Shown: positions 18,685 to 27,927 of the stretch, piece after piece | Layout: each line of letters opens with the position of its first letter | How positions within the stretch are numbered: the stretch's first letter is position 1 | Assembly: GCF_007860185.1 (NCBI RefSeq) | Contig: NZ_SJPY01000003.1 | Location: forward strand, 743,747-807,746 | DNA: 64,000 bases | Direction of reading: 5' to 3' | Source: Novipirellula aureliae | Lineage (GTDB): Bacteria > Planctomycetota > Planctomycetia > Pirellulales > Pirellulaceae | Program-made: the position numbers and the translations under genes | The notes under the pieces: generated by a model | Databases searched by the model: none | Told to the model about the DNA's origin: nothing | Seen by the model: the letters and a program-made list of their open reading frames with translations, nothing else

Positions 18685-18813
18685 GTTAGCCGCGGTTCCC
18701 ACGCGCAACGAACCACCTGTAGCCCACCGGATCCATCATTGGCTCCTTGCGTTTGTAACCACGAAGAATGAGGGTAAGCATCTTTCGTGTCTGTGGCTTC
18801 TAACCGCAGCTTA

Positions 18814-18832
18814 CTGGGGCAAGTTGCCCCAG
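18814..18832. terminator. Hairpin downstream of BON gene
   Basis: CTGGGGCAAGTTGCCCCAG, a near-perfect palindrome about 65 bases after the BON stop on the minus strand. There is no T-run, so it is only a candidate transcription end or structured site. Confidence 0.35.
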
Positions 18833-18895
18833 CCACTCTTTGGCCAAGGCTAAATTTCAAGCGGTGACGCAGCACTAGCGTGCGACACTAGCGCG

Positions 18896-19711
18896 TCAGT
18901 TCGATGAATAGGCTGCGATACGGGTCGCAAACAAGTCATCGCGAAGTTGTCTCGTTTCGACTTGGACCCGCAATCCTGTAGCCAATATATTGTGCGAAAC
19001 TCGCTCGCCATCCAAAGTGACGAGCGTTGCCGAATCAAGCCTCGCTTCAATAAGCCCTTCATCAACATCAGCAACCACGACCATTGGTCCAGCCTTTCGA
19101 TGAATGTACCCTCTCAACGCTGAGTCGTCTTCGCTTGATAGCCGACGCGATTCGATAATGCCACTTGAGGTGAAACGACGATCTCGATTCGTTTGTACTC
19201 TCAACTCGTTTCGTACCCGCTGGACGCCTGGGACACGCTGCGCCAGTTCCTCAGCGTGGCGACGAAGTACCCAAGAAGGAACGTAGCCGCGAAGGGTAAT
19301 CCTATCCCCACGAATGGTTGGTTCGATTCGGAGTTTTCTTAGTTCCAAGTCGCTCTCGAACGCCCGCTTGACGCCGACAGCTCGTTGTTCGTTGCCGGGT
19401 GCGACTCGGGATAACTGCAATCGGTTGCGAAGGTCGCGAACTCCAGCGACTTGCCACACCGCTTTTTCCAGCTCACTTTTTACTGCGAAACTCGGTACAT
19501 TGCCGTAAAGTGTCACTTCGCCTGCGCGTACCCTTACCTTGATACCCATCTCCCGCAAACGGTAATCAGCCCGCAACTGGTCCTGAATGTCAAGTTCAAT
19601 TCGCTGATCGGTGACACTTCTTCCCTCGCCCAACTCTACCGCTCTCAAGGAAGAAAGTGGAATCAACACAGAGAGTGCGATACATGCTGAGATCTTTCTT
19701 GTCCTATTCAT
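18896..19711 (-). CDS. Secreted protein with three BON domains
   Basis: A 271-residue protein with a signal peptide (MNRTRKISACIALSVLIPLSSLRA). BON domains are visible at about 38-105 (KVRVRAGEVTLYGNVPS, VAGVRDLRNRL), 110-170 (RGDRITLRGYVPSWVLRRHA) and a diverged one at 195-260. BON domains bind membranes or lipids and occur in osmotic-stress proteins such as OsmY. The gene is likely part of the sigma-54 set, since the upstream region carries repeated -24 boxes. Confidence 0.85.
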   Translation of the reverse strand: MNRTRKISACIALSVLIPLSSLRAVELGEGRSVTDQRIELDIQDQLRADYRLREMGIKVRVRAGEVTLYGNVPSFAVKSELEKAVWQVAGVRDLRNRLQLSRVAPGNEQRAVGVKRAFESDLELRKLRIEPTIRGDRITLRGYVPSWVLRRHAEELAQRVPGVQRVRNELRVQTNRDRRFTSSGIIESRRLSSEDDSALRGYIHRKAGPMVVVADVDEGLIEARLDSATLVTLDGERVSHNILATGLRVQVETRQLRDDLFATRIAAYSSN

Positions 19712-19832
19712 GGGATTGCTCCAAGTGTAAAAACGTTCTGAAGAGAGGTTCGAATAGCGAGTAACCTACCTCGTGGTGCGTCAAGGTCTCGTCCACTACG
19801 ACAACCCTAATTTTCAATCTCGACAAAGCACC

Positions 19833-19849
19833 AGCGAATGGTGTGCCCA
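19833..19849 (-). promoter_or_regulatory. Candidate sigma-54 promoter at end of a repeat array
   Basis: Minus-strand TGGGCACACCATTCGCT has GG and GC 10 bases apart, about 120 bases before the BON start. It is the innermost of a set of TGGGCACA boxes repeated at 16-17 base steps. Confidence 0.4.
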
Positions 19850-19899
19850 GCCCCAGAATGTGCCCAGCCCAGGGTGTGCCCAGCCCAGGGTGTGCCAAA
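19842..19899. repeat. 16 bp tandem repeat containing -24-like boxes
   Basis: About 3.5 units of TGTGCCCAGCCCAGGG at 19842, 19859, 19875 and 19891. On the minus strand each unit supplies a TGGGCACA or TTGGCACA box followed 10 bases later by GC, so the array multiplies sigma-54-like elements. The rest of 19712-20436 holds no gene I can support. Confidence 0.6.
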
Positions 19900-20436
19900 G
19901 CAACCATCAAAACACCCGTTACGACGAAATGATTTGGAATTTCACGAACTCTCGTTCAGCGGTTTGCCTGCTCAACGAGTACAGGGATGACCTCTCTAGC
20001 ATAGCTCGTGTCCACATGAGCTGATTCGTAAAGGCACACGAATTTTGTTTTATTTCCTGATTTTCCGACGAATTGCTTTACAATTGTGTCAGAAGTTGCA
20101 ATCCGGTATTCAAGCAACCAATGAGCAAGAGAAAGTCGGCCAATGGCTTTTGGTCTTCAACGGAATCCTGTCGGTCAGCAGCGTTGGGCGGTGGCCGTTG
20201 ATCGTTTGCATCGCGGCAGACGGCCGAGTGAGTGCCGATGCGAGTTCTTCGAGGCGGACACGCTGTGCCCGGCGAGAAACGGCAGCTGAGATTTGCTCGA
20301 AGATAAGCGAACCGAGAGCGATCAATTTAGCAACGGCCCGGTGTTCTCAACGTCTGCCATTGTGATCTAATTGGCCCGTTCCGACTCGTCGAACGCTTTC
20401 GCAATGGTGTTTCGGGCCGGCCTGTTGAATCGGCGA

Positions 20437-22977
20437 TCAAATGACGTCGTCAGGATTGCCGATGTAACGAGTGGTGGTGATCCGTTTTTCAATGATCGCC
20501 CGAGTTTGAACTGCAAACGGATGTGCCTGTGACTCGGGATCGATCGCGTCCAAGTCGGCAACGGCGGCGGAGATTGCTTCACGTTCTGCCCCTTCGTCAC
20601 CTTGCCGTCGGTGAACTTCGGCGAGGCTTCGGTATAGCAATGCGCGCCAGCATCGGTGGGGCATGCTGTCGGGCGATGCCTCGACCAACGACGACTGGAT
20701 GACAATGGCCTCTTCGAGGTGTTCCAGTTCGCGGGCGATGTCGCCGTCCGATCGAGCGAGGCTCGATAGTTTGTGTAGAATGTGAACTTCGGCGACGGCG
20801 AACCGCTGTGTTTTGGGATCGATAGAGCGAAGCGGATACAATACCGCGAGCGCTTCGTGAAGTCGCTCGCCCGATTCGTCTGCCAATCGTTCCGAACCGA
20901 ACTGTCTTCGCAGATTCACGCTGGCGAGTAATTCGACCAACGCAAATCGAACACGAGAATCCTCTGGTGTTTGCGTAAGACGCTCACGTAGAATCTCGGT
21001 AGCCGTCAAAAACTCGGATCGTCGAACCACTGGCCGCTTTGCTTGACGTGAATCGGCAAGGTGAATCCGAGCTCGCAGCACGGCAACCTCACTTGCGCCA
21101 TGTGCGGCGGGATTCAATTCGCTAAGTAACGACTTGGCCGCCGATAACCTCTCGCGTGCAATCCGCGATTCAACCGGCGATTCGGCTTGGTCTCGGCGTC
21201 GCTGGGGAGACGGATCGGCTAGTGAAATGAACGCATACGCTAGTTGCAGTTTCAGCCGATCGTCGGGATCAGCGACAGCTTCGCCCGACCGGATTGCCAT
21301 CGCGTAGGCTTCGTCCGAATTCGTGTAGTCCAATTTCACGACATAGACTTTACCAAGCTCGTTGTACAAGCGTGCAATAAGAAATCGTTTTTCGTTGGTT
21401 GGCAAACCGGACAAGTCGCTGCGTGTTTCCAAGAGTGCAATGCTTTGGTTGAGCGTTGTGATCGCAGCATCGGCCTGTCCGAGTTGTTGTTGGATCTGGG
21501 AAAGCCGAAGGCTCGCTTCTATCATTTGGCGAACAATGTCGGGGCGAGTCGGCGATTGGTTAGCAAGCCGCTGGTACAGCGGTTGGATGTTTTCTAACAC
21601 GCTTGCAGCATGCGGCGACGGGTTGAGCAGAAATTGTGCCGAATCCATTTCTCCCATGTCCATATCCCCCATTTCGGATGATGGAATGGAAACAACGTCC
21701 ACAACGCCATTGAGGGATTGCAGTGCGAGATCGACGGTTTGTTCGGATTGTGCGAGCGCCTCGCTGGTCCGCTTGTTCGCGGCAGATGTCATCGCAAACC
21801 CGACCGACGAGGCGATCGTTGCGGCCAGCATCGACGCGATTGCAATTCCGGTGACGCCAGCGAGCTTCGGGTTGCGACGACACCAACGCACCATTCTCTG
21901 TAATGCCGTAATCCGTCGAGCAAGAATCGGCTCATCCTTCAAAAAACGATTCAGATCCTCTCGCAAATCCGCCGCGGATTGATACCGATGAGCGGGTTCA
22001 GGATTGATCGCTTTGGTGACGATCGTTTGCAAGTCCGTAGGTACGTCGGTGCGAACGTCTCTAAGTGGCTTGATGAGTTGAAGTTTCACGGCCTCCGGCA
22101 ATTGGTGCGGCGTCAGGTCTTGAAAGGCAGGGGTTCCCGCCAATATTTCGTAGAGTGTCAATCCAACACTGTACACGTCTGATCGCTCGTCCGACTGTCC
22201 TTGAAAACGTTCTGGTGCCATATAACGAGGACTCCCGCTGAGCGTTTGCGTCATGCTCGGATCATCTCGCGTGTTCCGCGCAAGTCCGAAGTCCGTTAGT
22301 TGCGCGACGCCGTCTTCGTCTATAAGGATGTTGGCTGGCTTCACGTCGCGATGAAGTACGCCGTTTCCATGAGCGTATGCAAGTCCGTCGGAAATCTCGG
22401 CGGCGATTTCAACTGCGGTGCGACAATCGAATGGCGGTCCCTCTGAGGTGATACGTTTATCAAGCGACTCGCCTCGAATGAGTTGCATCACCAAATAATG
22501 CGTTCCTTCACATTCGCCTGTCCCGAAGATCGGTACGATGTTGGAATGGTGCATCGCCGCAGCAGTACTGGCTTCACGCCTGAAACTGTCGAGCGCATCG
22601 TCGTTCAGCAAAGATTGTTTTGGCAGAATCTTGAGCGCGATACGGCGCCCAAGCGACTCTTGTTCCGCTTCGTAAACGATCCCCATACCACCTCGCCCGA
22701 TTTCTCGCACGAGCCGGAAATCACCGAGCCTTTCAAATATTCGCCCTGCCAGTGTTGCACTTCCGTCGCTTTCGGATTGCCGGTCAACTTTAACCTTTTC
22801 AACCGAAAGCACCAATGGAAAGACACGCCGGATTGGACCGCTCAAATCGGGATGGCGAATCGCATATTCTTCGATAGTGGGTCGATCACCGTTGCGAAAA
22901 CGGGCCACGAAATCGCTGGCAAGAATATCGACCGTTGAATAGGTGTCGTCGTCGATTGGGATGTCGGTCACGCTCAT
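20437..22977 (-). CDS. Hanks-type Ser/Thr protein kinase with helical repeat tail
   Basis: An 846-residue protein. The N-terminal 80 residues carry the start of a planctomycete kinase leader; the kinase domain (about 88-350) has the glycine loop GRGGMGIVYEA, the Lys in ALKILPK, HRDVKPAN and DFGLAR. One transmembrane helix lies at about 375-395, so the C-terminal 440 residues, with TPR-like helices, are predicted outside the cytoplasm. Such kinases phosphorylate cytoplasmic targets in response to external signals. It is a single gene, followed on its upstream side by the 122 bp tandem array. Confidence 0.9.
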   Translation of the reverse strand: MSVTDIPIDDDTYSTVDILASDFVARFRNGDRPTIEEYAIRHPDLSGPIRRVFPLVLSVEKVKVDRQSESDGSATLAGRIFERLGDFRLVREIGRGGMGIVYEAEQESLGRRIALKILPKQSLLNDDALDSFRREASTAAAMHHSNIVPIFGTGECEGTHYLVMQLIRGESLDKRITSEGPPFDCRTAVEIAAEISDGLAYAHGNGVLHRDVKPANILIDEDGVAQLTDFGLARNTRDDPSMTQTLSGSPRYMAPERFQGQSDERSDVYSVGLTLYEILAGTPAFQDLTPHQLPEAVKLQLIKPLRDVRTDVPTDLQTIVTKAINPEPAHRYQSAADLREDLNRFLKDEPILARRITALQRMVRWCRRNPKLAGVTGIAIASMLAATIASSVGFAMTSAANKRTSEALAQSEQTVDLALQSLNGVVDVVSIPSSEMGDMDMGEMDSAQFLLNPSPHAASVLENIQPLYQRLANQSPTRPDIVRQMIEASLRLSQIQQQLGQADAAITTLNQSIALLETRSDLSGLPTNEKRFLIARLYNELGKVYVVKLDYTNSDEAYAMAIRSGEAVADPDDRLKLQLAYAFISLADPSPQRRRDQAESPVESRIARERLSAAKSLLSELNPAAHGASEVAVLRARIHLADSRQAKRPVVRRSEFLTATEILRERLTQTPEDSRVRFALVELLASVNLRRQFGSERLADESGERLHEALAVLYPLRSIDPKTQRFAVAEVHILHKLSSLARSDGDIARELEHLEEAIVIQSSLVEASPDSMPHRCWRALLYRSLAEVHRRQGDEGAEREAISAAVADLDAIDPESQAHPFAVQTRAIIEKRITTTRYIGNPDDVI

Positions 22978-23002
22978 ATCGAGGTTAGATTGAAAGACTT
23001 AA

Positions 23003-23423
23003 ATTGAAAAAGTTAAATTGGCAATTGACAAGTTGAAAGTGAAGCAAAGGTGATGCTGTGGATAAACGTGGAAATGGCTTTGCTGAGATTGGCCTTTAGG
23101 TTGAGGGAATTCATGGGCGAGGATATTGAAAAAGTTAAATTGACAATTGACAAGTTGAAAGTGAAGCATAGGTGATGCTGTGGATAAACTTGGAAATGGC
23201 GTTGTTGAGATTGGCCTTTAGGTTGAGGAAATTCATGGGCGAGGATATTGAAAAAGTTAAATTGACAATTGACAAGTTGAAAATGAAGCATAGGTGATGC
23301 CGTGGATAAACGTGGAAATGGCTTTGCTGAGATTGGCTTTTAGGTTGAGGGAATTCATGGGCGAGGATATTGAAAAAGTTAAATTGACAATTGACAAGTT
23401 GAAAGTGAAGAATAGGTGATGCT
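23003..23423 (+). repeat. 122 bp tandem array duplicating a gene's start
   Basis: Three full 122-base units (23003, 23125, 23247) and a fourth that runs into the four-helix-bundle gene. Each unit contains ATTGACAAGTTGAAAGTGAA and the same GTG start and first codons as that gene (GTG at 23058, 23180, 23302 and 23424). In the first three the frame ends after 13 codons (MDKRGNGFAEIGL in the first). The array therefore repeats the leader and start of its neighbour. Confidence 0.85.
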
Positions 23424-23792
23424 GTGGATAAACGTGGAAATGAACTTGAAGATCGTCTGCTAGATTTCGCATGCCGTGTCGGAAAGGTAGTTGATGCATT
23501 GCCCGAGACTCGGCTCGGAAGACATATCGCGGGACAACTTGTGCGTAGTGGCACTTCCCCTGCACCCAATTATGCCGAAGCATGTGCCGCTGAAAGCAAA
23601 AAGGACTTCATTCATAAGCTGGGGATCTCCTTAAAGGAACTGCGTGAATCTCGCACATGGATCAAAATGATCCTCCGATCCGAACTGCTACCAACCGAAA
23701 GAATGTCCGATTTGCTCGACGAAGCAAACCAACTGTGCAACATCATTGGCAAATCTGTGGTCACTGCCAAGTCGAATCTTCGGAAGGATTGA
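23424..23792 (+). CDS. Four-helix-bundle protein (S23/23S rRNA IVS type)
   Basis: A 122-residue all-helical protein starting at a GTG. It has the family hallmarks: LLDFACRVGKVVDALPETRLGRHIAGQLVRS split over the first two helices, the PNYAEACAAESKKDF turn, and ELRESRTWIKMI. Homologues occur inside 23S rRNA intervening sequences and as free genes; the related Avd protein assists diversity-generating retroelements. No reverse transcriptase or rRNA is nearby. The role is unknown. It is enclosed by two different tandem arrays. Confidence 0.85.
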   Translation: MDKRGNELEDRLLDFACRVGKVVDALPETRLGRHIAGQLVRSGTSPAPNYAEACAAESKKDFIHKLGISLKELRESRTWIKMILRSELLPTERMSDLLDEANQLCNIIGKSVVTAKSNLRKD

Positions 23793-23793
23793 A

Positions 23794-24206
23794 GTCGCCT
23801 CCGTTCACTTTGCATTTTTCACTTGTCAATTTACCTTTCTCAATTTTTGCCCTTAGCATCCGCCCGTCATCTGCCCCGCACCGACTCAGCGTTGGCTCCC
23901 CTGAAAACAAAGTCGCCTCCGTTCACTTTGCATTTTGCACTTGTCAATTTAACTTTCTCAATTTTTGCCCTTAGCATCCGCCCGTCATCTGCCCCGCACC
24001 GACTCAGCGTTGGCCCTCCTGAAAACGAAGTCGCCTCCGTTCACTTTGCATTTTTCACTTGTCAATTTAACTTTCTCAATCTTTGCCCTTAGCATCCGCC
24101 CGTCATCTGCCCCGCACGACTCAGCGTTGGCCCCCCCTGAAAACGAAGTCGCCTCCATTCACTTTGCATTTTGCACTTGTCAATTTAACTTTCTCAATCT
24201 TTGCCC
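23794..24206. repeat. 118 bp tandem array derived from a neighbour's 3' end
   Basis: Units begin at 23794, 23912, 24030 and 24148 (period exactly 118). Each carries a diverged copy of the final codons and stop of the minus-strand redoxin-like gene (stop at 24207) plus CACTTGTCAATTTAACTTTC, the inverted counterpart of a motif in the 122 bp array. The last unit merges with the true gene end. Confidence 0.85.
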
Positions 24207-25535
24207 TTAGCGTCCGCCCAGCCTCTGCCCCGCACCTCCACGGCCTTGGCCCCGCTGACCTGCACCGCCCTGGCCACCTGGAAAATGGCTGCGTCCATTG
24301 ACCATACCAGCCGACTCGTCTTCGTCCAGCCAAACCGTGAATTCCTGTTGTACCGATTTGCACCAACCCTTTTCTTTGTTGCACGCAAAGTACTGAAGCT
24401 TCACCGTGATCGGTTGGTTTGCGTCCCAGTCCTTCACATCGACCAAGAACTCGCGTGGTTCATTGTCTGATTCAACTTCCAAACGCTTTGATTGACCTGT
24501 GGCGGGTGAGACTGTCACACCTTCGGCAACGATCTTGTACGCCGGTGGACTAGCCAAGTTATTCCAACTCGCTCCCAGTACCGGGTCTTGGCGAAAACCA
24601 AGATATAGCTTGCCAGATCCGGTCTCTATCAATTGTTGGTCCGCCTCGGGCCGAAGTTTTGCATAACGATTGGACTGGTTGAAGTCGTTGGAGCGTAGGG
24701 CGGCGACGGAACCACTTTCCCCACCCGACTCGACGCGCAGCGGAACCGCTTTTCCTTCCACACGAACTCGCTCCACCAGCATTTCACTACTGGACTTGAG
24801 GTGACGCTCGAAATGAGGAAGGTTCAAGTCTTCGACGGTAGTCAGCGTTTCCGGTTTTCCGACCAAGGTCTCCAGTGACTCGCGAAGACTTGAGCCGCGT
24901 CCCCATGAATCACGATGCACGATTTTGCCTGATTGGTCGAACACGAACTGTGAATTCGGAGTCAAGACGAAGTAGGTTTTTAGCTGGTTATCCATCGGGT
25001 CCGTTAACCATGGGATTTGGGTTTGCAAGAGTTCCTTGGCATGTTCGACTTGAGCGAATCGGTCCTCGATCGAGGACGGTTGCACGAACCCCCAGTTCTC
25101 TGGATGCGTTAGCGATTGGTACAGGAAATAGAAGTCAACGTTTCGATCCTTGAAGTCGCGAGCGACCGCCTCAATCTCGGGGTAGGAATTTCGGAATTCG
25201 GGACATGTCAAACAGCCGCCGACGATGACGGTGTACTTCGACTTGAAAATGCTGTTCACTGGCACCCGTTCCCGATCGACGTTGTAGACGTTTAGGTCTG
25301 CGGGTAGTCCGGTTCCGATCGGAAATTTTTGGTGGAATTCGGTATCACGTGGGCGAACGCGATCACGAGGCCGACCACCCGTTGTTGCTTGCCCCCCCCG
25401 CTGGTTTCCTCCCGCCGCACCCTGACCGCCAGATCTCATGCCGCGGCGACCACTCGGTGGCTGCGCATTGACAAGTGAATCGCTGAACAACAGAGCGATC
25501 ACGCAAAATACAGTGAGCAAAGACAAACGCTTCAT
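24207..25535 (-). CDS. Secreted deiodinase/redoxin-like protein with DsbD-like C-terminus
   Basis: A 442-residue protein with a signal peptide (MKRLSLLTVFCVIALLF...), a Gly/Arg-rich linker (25-70), then a thioredoxin fold of about 160 residues resembling the iodothyronine deiodinase family (YTVIVGGCLTCPEF, QSLTHPENWGF, WGRGSSLRESLE). Bacterial members are probably thiol redox proteins. A C-terminal domain (about 330-420) with ACNKEKGWCKSVQQEF resembles the DsbD alpha domain and has a cysteine pair. The tail is Gly/Gln/Arg-rich and low complexity. Confidence 0.7.
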   Translation of the reverse strand: MKRLSLLTVFCVIALLFSDSLVNAQPPSGRRGMRSGGQGAAGGNQRGGQATTGGRPRDRVRPRDTEFHQKFPIGTGLPADLNVYNVDRERVPVNSIFKSKYTVIVGGCLTCPEFRNSYPEIEAVARDFKDRNVDFYFLYQSLTHPENWGFVQPSSIEDRFAQVEHAKELLQTQIPWLTDPMDNQLKTYFVLTPNSQFVFDQSGKIVHRDSWGRGSSLRESLETLVGKPETLTTVEDLNLPHFERHLKSSSEMLVERVRVEGKAVPLRVESGGESGSVAALRSNDFNQSNRYAKLRPEADQQLIETGSGKLYLGFRQDPVLGASWNNLASPPAYKIVAEGVTVSPATGQSKRLEVESDNEPREFLVDVKDWDANQPITVKLQYFACNKEKGWCKSVQQEFTVWLDEDESAGMVNGRSHFPGGQGGAGQRGQGRGGAGQRLGGR

Positions 25536-25627
25536 GATTAGTCCCGTGGAAGTTTCAGAGAGGAGGGTTCACAGCCTTAAACCCCGCTACGAGGAAACAT
25601 CTACTGGAAACTCAGAAAGATTCAGAA

Positions 25628-25740
25628 CGACACGGACGCAGATTGAAAATTGTAAATTGACAACTGACAAATGAAAAATGATTGCGACCGATCTGGCCAC
25701 TTTGCATTTTTTTATTTGTCAATTTAACTTTTTCCATTCC
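25628..25740. repeat. Inverted TTGTCAATTTAAC-type intergenic repeat
   Basis: ATTGAAAATTGTAAATTGAC near 25643 and TTATTTGTCAATTTAACTTT near 25710 face each other. Both belong to the motif family repeated in the arrays at 23003 and 23794. They lie between the redoxin-like gene and the sigma factor gene. Confidence 0.55.
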
Positions 25741-25768
25741 CCTGTCTTTCTTCCTCCACAACCGACAT

Positions 25769-26452
25769 TCAAATTTTCTCCAGCACGCCGCGAAGTCTTT
25801 CCAACGCTCGGACATACCGAATACTGGCGGCTTTCGGCGTGATGCCAAGCTCCATCGCAACTTCCTGGTTGGTTAGTTCTTCAAAGTGACGCAGCGCAAT
25901 CACCTCGCGATCCATGTCACTCATTTCCCCCAGTGCCGACCGCACCTCTTCAATCATTTCAACTTTCACCGCCGCTTGGCTTGGTGACGTCAGATGAGCA
26001 ATGAACCTCTGCGAAAGGCACAAGGACGTATTGCCAAAGAGATCTCCGTCATTCCGACTCGATTCCCGCAGCGTGGAGCGTGATTCGGTGGCCAGATGCC
26101 GGCGATGAACTCGGCTCAGCGTTTGTGCGGTGACCAAACGCAGCCAGAGAAACAGCGATGGAAAATCGCCGTCGACGAAGTGATTCAGCCGTTTTTCCGC
26201 ATCCAAATAGACATCCTGCAACACATCATCCGCATCAACACGGGCGCGAATCTGATCGCTGAGCCGGAAATGGATGATCTGCCACAATCGGGGGCGATGG
26301 CGAGAAAATGCCTCGGCGAACAGCGACAAATCTCCCTGTTGAAGCTGCTGTTCGATATCTCCGACGTTGGTATTCACAAAAAAGTTTCGTTTTGCTTGTA
26401 GATAATCAGTAATCGCTGGGGTTTCTGATCGTGAGGTAATTGCACATTCCAT
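25769..26452 (-). CDS. ECF-type RNA polymerase sigma factor
   Basis: About 227 residues from the ATG at 26452; earlier in-frame ATGs would overlap the divergent gene more. Sigma region 2 lies at about 30-105 (FRLSDQIRARVDADDVLQDVYLDA) and region 4 at about 160-225 (ALGEMSDMDREVIALRHFEELTNQEVAMELG). The subfamily fits those common in Planctomycetes, where the regulator is often a kinase rather than a classical anti-sigma factor. No partner gene is adjacent; the divergent DUF1566 gene is a possible target. Confidence 0.88.
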   Translation of the reverse strand: MECAITSRSETPAITDYLQAKRNFFVNTNVGDIEQQLQQGDLSLFAEAFSRHRPRLWQIIHFRLSDQIRARVDADDVLQDVYLDAEKRLNHFVDGDFPSLFLWLRLVTAQTLSRVHRRHLATESRSTLRESSRNDGDLFGNTSLCLSQRFIAHLTSPSQAAVKVEMIEEVRSALGEMSDMDREVIALRHFEELTNQEVAMELGITPKAASIRYVRALERLRGVLEKI

Positions 26453-26472
26453 TGTATCCCAGGTGGATCTTG

Positions 26473-27828
26473 ATGAAACCGACTCTCTCCATTTGTTCAA
26501 CACCCGTTTTTTTCGCACTCCTTCTCACACCGAATGTTGTCGTCGTGGCTGCAGACTCGCCGGCCCCCCAAAGCCACGTGGTCGCGCGCTCCCATCCTTA
26601 CCCGATTGTCGACACCGCTCAGAGACGATGTTACGACAACTCTCGCGAAATCGTTTTCCCCAAGCCAGGCGAGCCGCTGTTTGGGCAGGACGCGAATTAC
26701 GACGGCGACCAGCCGGCATACCGAGACAATGGTGATGGCACCATTTCAGACCTTGTCACAGGGTTGATGTGGCAGAAGACTCCCGGACAGAAAGTTACGT
26801 TTAAACAAGCCATCGAAGGTGCTGCAGTTTGCCGTATTGGCGGCTACGACGATTGGCGTTTACCGAGTATCAAAGAACTGTATTCGCTGATCGATTTCCG
26901 TGGCGAAGATATCGACCCGCAAGCCCGATCCGCCGCGGGGCTACGCCCGTTCATTGACACACACTATTTTGATTTTCACTATGGCGATCCGTCCAAAGGT
27001 GAACGGATCATTGATTCTCAGTGTGCGACGTCAACGAGGTACGTGAGTACGACAATGCACGGAAGCCCGACCATGTTCGGCGTGAACTTTGCCGATGGAC
27101 GTATCAAAGGCTATCCCATCGGTTCCAATCCGCGACGTGGTGAAAAGACCTATGTCGTGTTCTATGTTCGTGGAAATCCGGACTACGGAACCAACAACTT
27201 TCAAGACAATGGCGATGGCACGGTCACTGATCAGGCTACAGGGCTGACTTGGTTGCAAGCCGACAGCGGAACGCTCAAGGCAGGTGATCATCGCAATGGA
27301 AAACTGAATTGGCAACAAGCTCTAGCCTGGGCCGAAGGCTTGGAATTCGCAGGACATAGCGATTGGCGTCTGCCCAACGCTAAGGAATTGCAAAGCATCG
27401 TTGACTACACCCGGTCGCCGGACACGACTCAGTCGGCGGCAATCGCGGAAATCTTCGCTTGCACACCTCAGCGAAACCCTGCCGGAAAGTCTGATTTTGG
27501 TTCGTACTGGACGGGAACAACTCATAAGCGATTGGGACGTGGCGATACTGCGGTTTACGTTTCGTTCGGCCGGTCTCAAGGATGGATGCGGGATCCGCGT
27601 GGCGGAATGAGTTTGTTGGACGTTCACGGTGCCGGCGCACAACGTAGCGATCCTAAGGCTGGCGATCCGTCTCAGTTCCCACATGGGCGTGGACCGCAAG
27701 GCGATGTGATCGGAATTTACAATCTGGTCCGCCCGGTGCGAGGAGGCGAAGTGACCGTGCGCGAGAACGGACCACCGGTCGAACCCCACACCCTACCCCC
27801 GAGAGGCCGCCCGGGGCGTCCTCAGTGA
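26473..27828 (+). CDS. Secreted protein with two DUF1566 (Lcl) domains
   Basis: About 451 residues from the ATG at 26473, which opens a signal peptide (MKPTLSICSTPVFFALLLTP). Two DUF1566 domains are seen at about 80-215 (GLMWQKTPG, DDWRLPSIKELYSLID) and 245-390 (GLTWLQADSG, SDWRLPNAKELQSIVDY). The fold is shared with C-type-lectin-like domains and occurs in extracellular or adhesive proteins. The Pro/Arg/Gly-rich C-terminus is low complexity. It starts 20 bases from the divergent ECF sigma factor start. Function is unknown. Confidence 0.8.
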   Translation: MKPTLSICSTPVFFALLLTPNVVVVAADSPAPQSHVVARSHPYPIVDTAQRRCYDNSREIVFPKPGEPLFGQDANYDGDQPAYRDNGDGTISDLVTGLMWQKTPGQKVTFKQAIEGAAVCRIGGYDDWRLPSIKELYSLIDFRGEDIDPQARSAAGLRPFIDTHYFDFHYGDPSKGERIIDSQCATSTRYVSTTMHGSPTMFGVNFADGRIKGYPIGSNPRRGEKTYVVFYVRGNPDYGTNNFQDNGDGTVTDQATGLTWLQADSGTLKAGDHRNGKLNWQQALAWAEGLEFAGHSDWRLPNAKELQSIVDYTRSPDTTQSAAIAEIFACTPQRNPAGKSDFGSYWTGTTHKRLGRGDTAVYVSFGRSQGWMRDPRGGMSLLDVHGAGAQRSDPKAGDPSQFPHGRGPQGDVIGIYNLVRPVRGGEVTVRENGPPVEPHTLPPRGRPGRPQ

Positions 27829-27927
27829 CGTCGACTCTTTTCTTGAGAAAGTACTTGTCGATCATTCACGCGGGGGGCTAAAACGACACCCCGCTTTGTC
27901 TCACACCCCCTCATTGGGAATCGGGTC

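Noticed and set aside
20045..20365. Plus-strand frame of 106 codons between the BON and kinase genes
   Set aside because: Composition is unlike a protein, no ribosome site and no family; the minus strand frame there is equally weak.
23424..23792. Four-helix-bundle gene as an Avd protein of a diversity-generating retroelement
   Set aside because: No reverse transcriptase, template or variable repeat is visible nearby.
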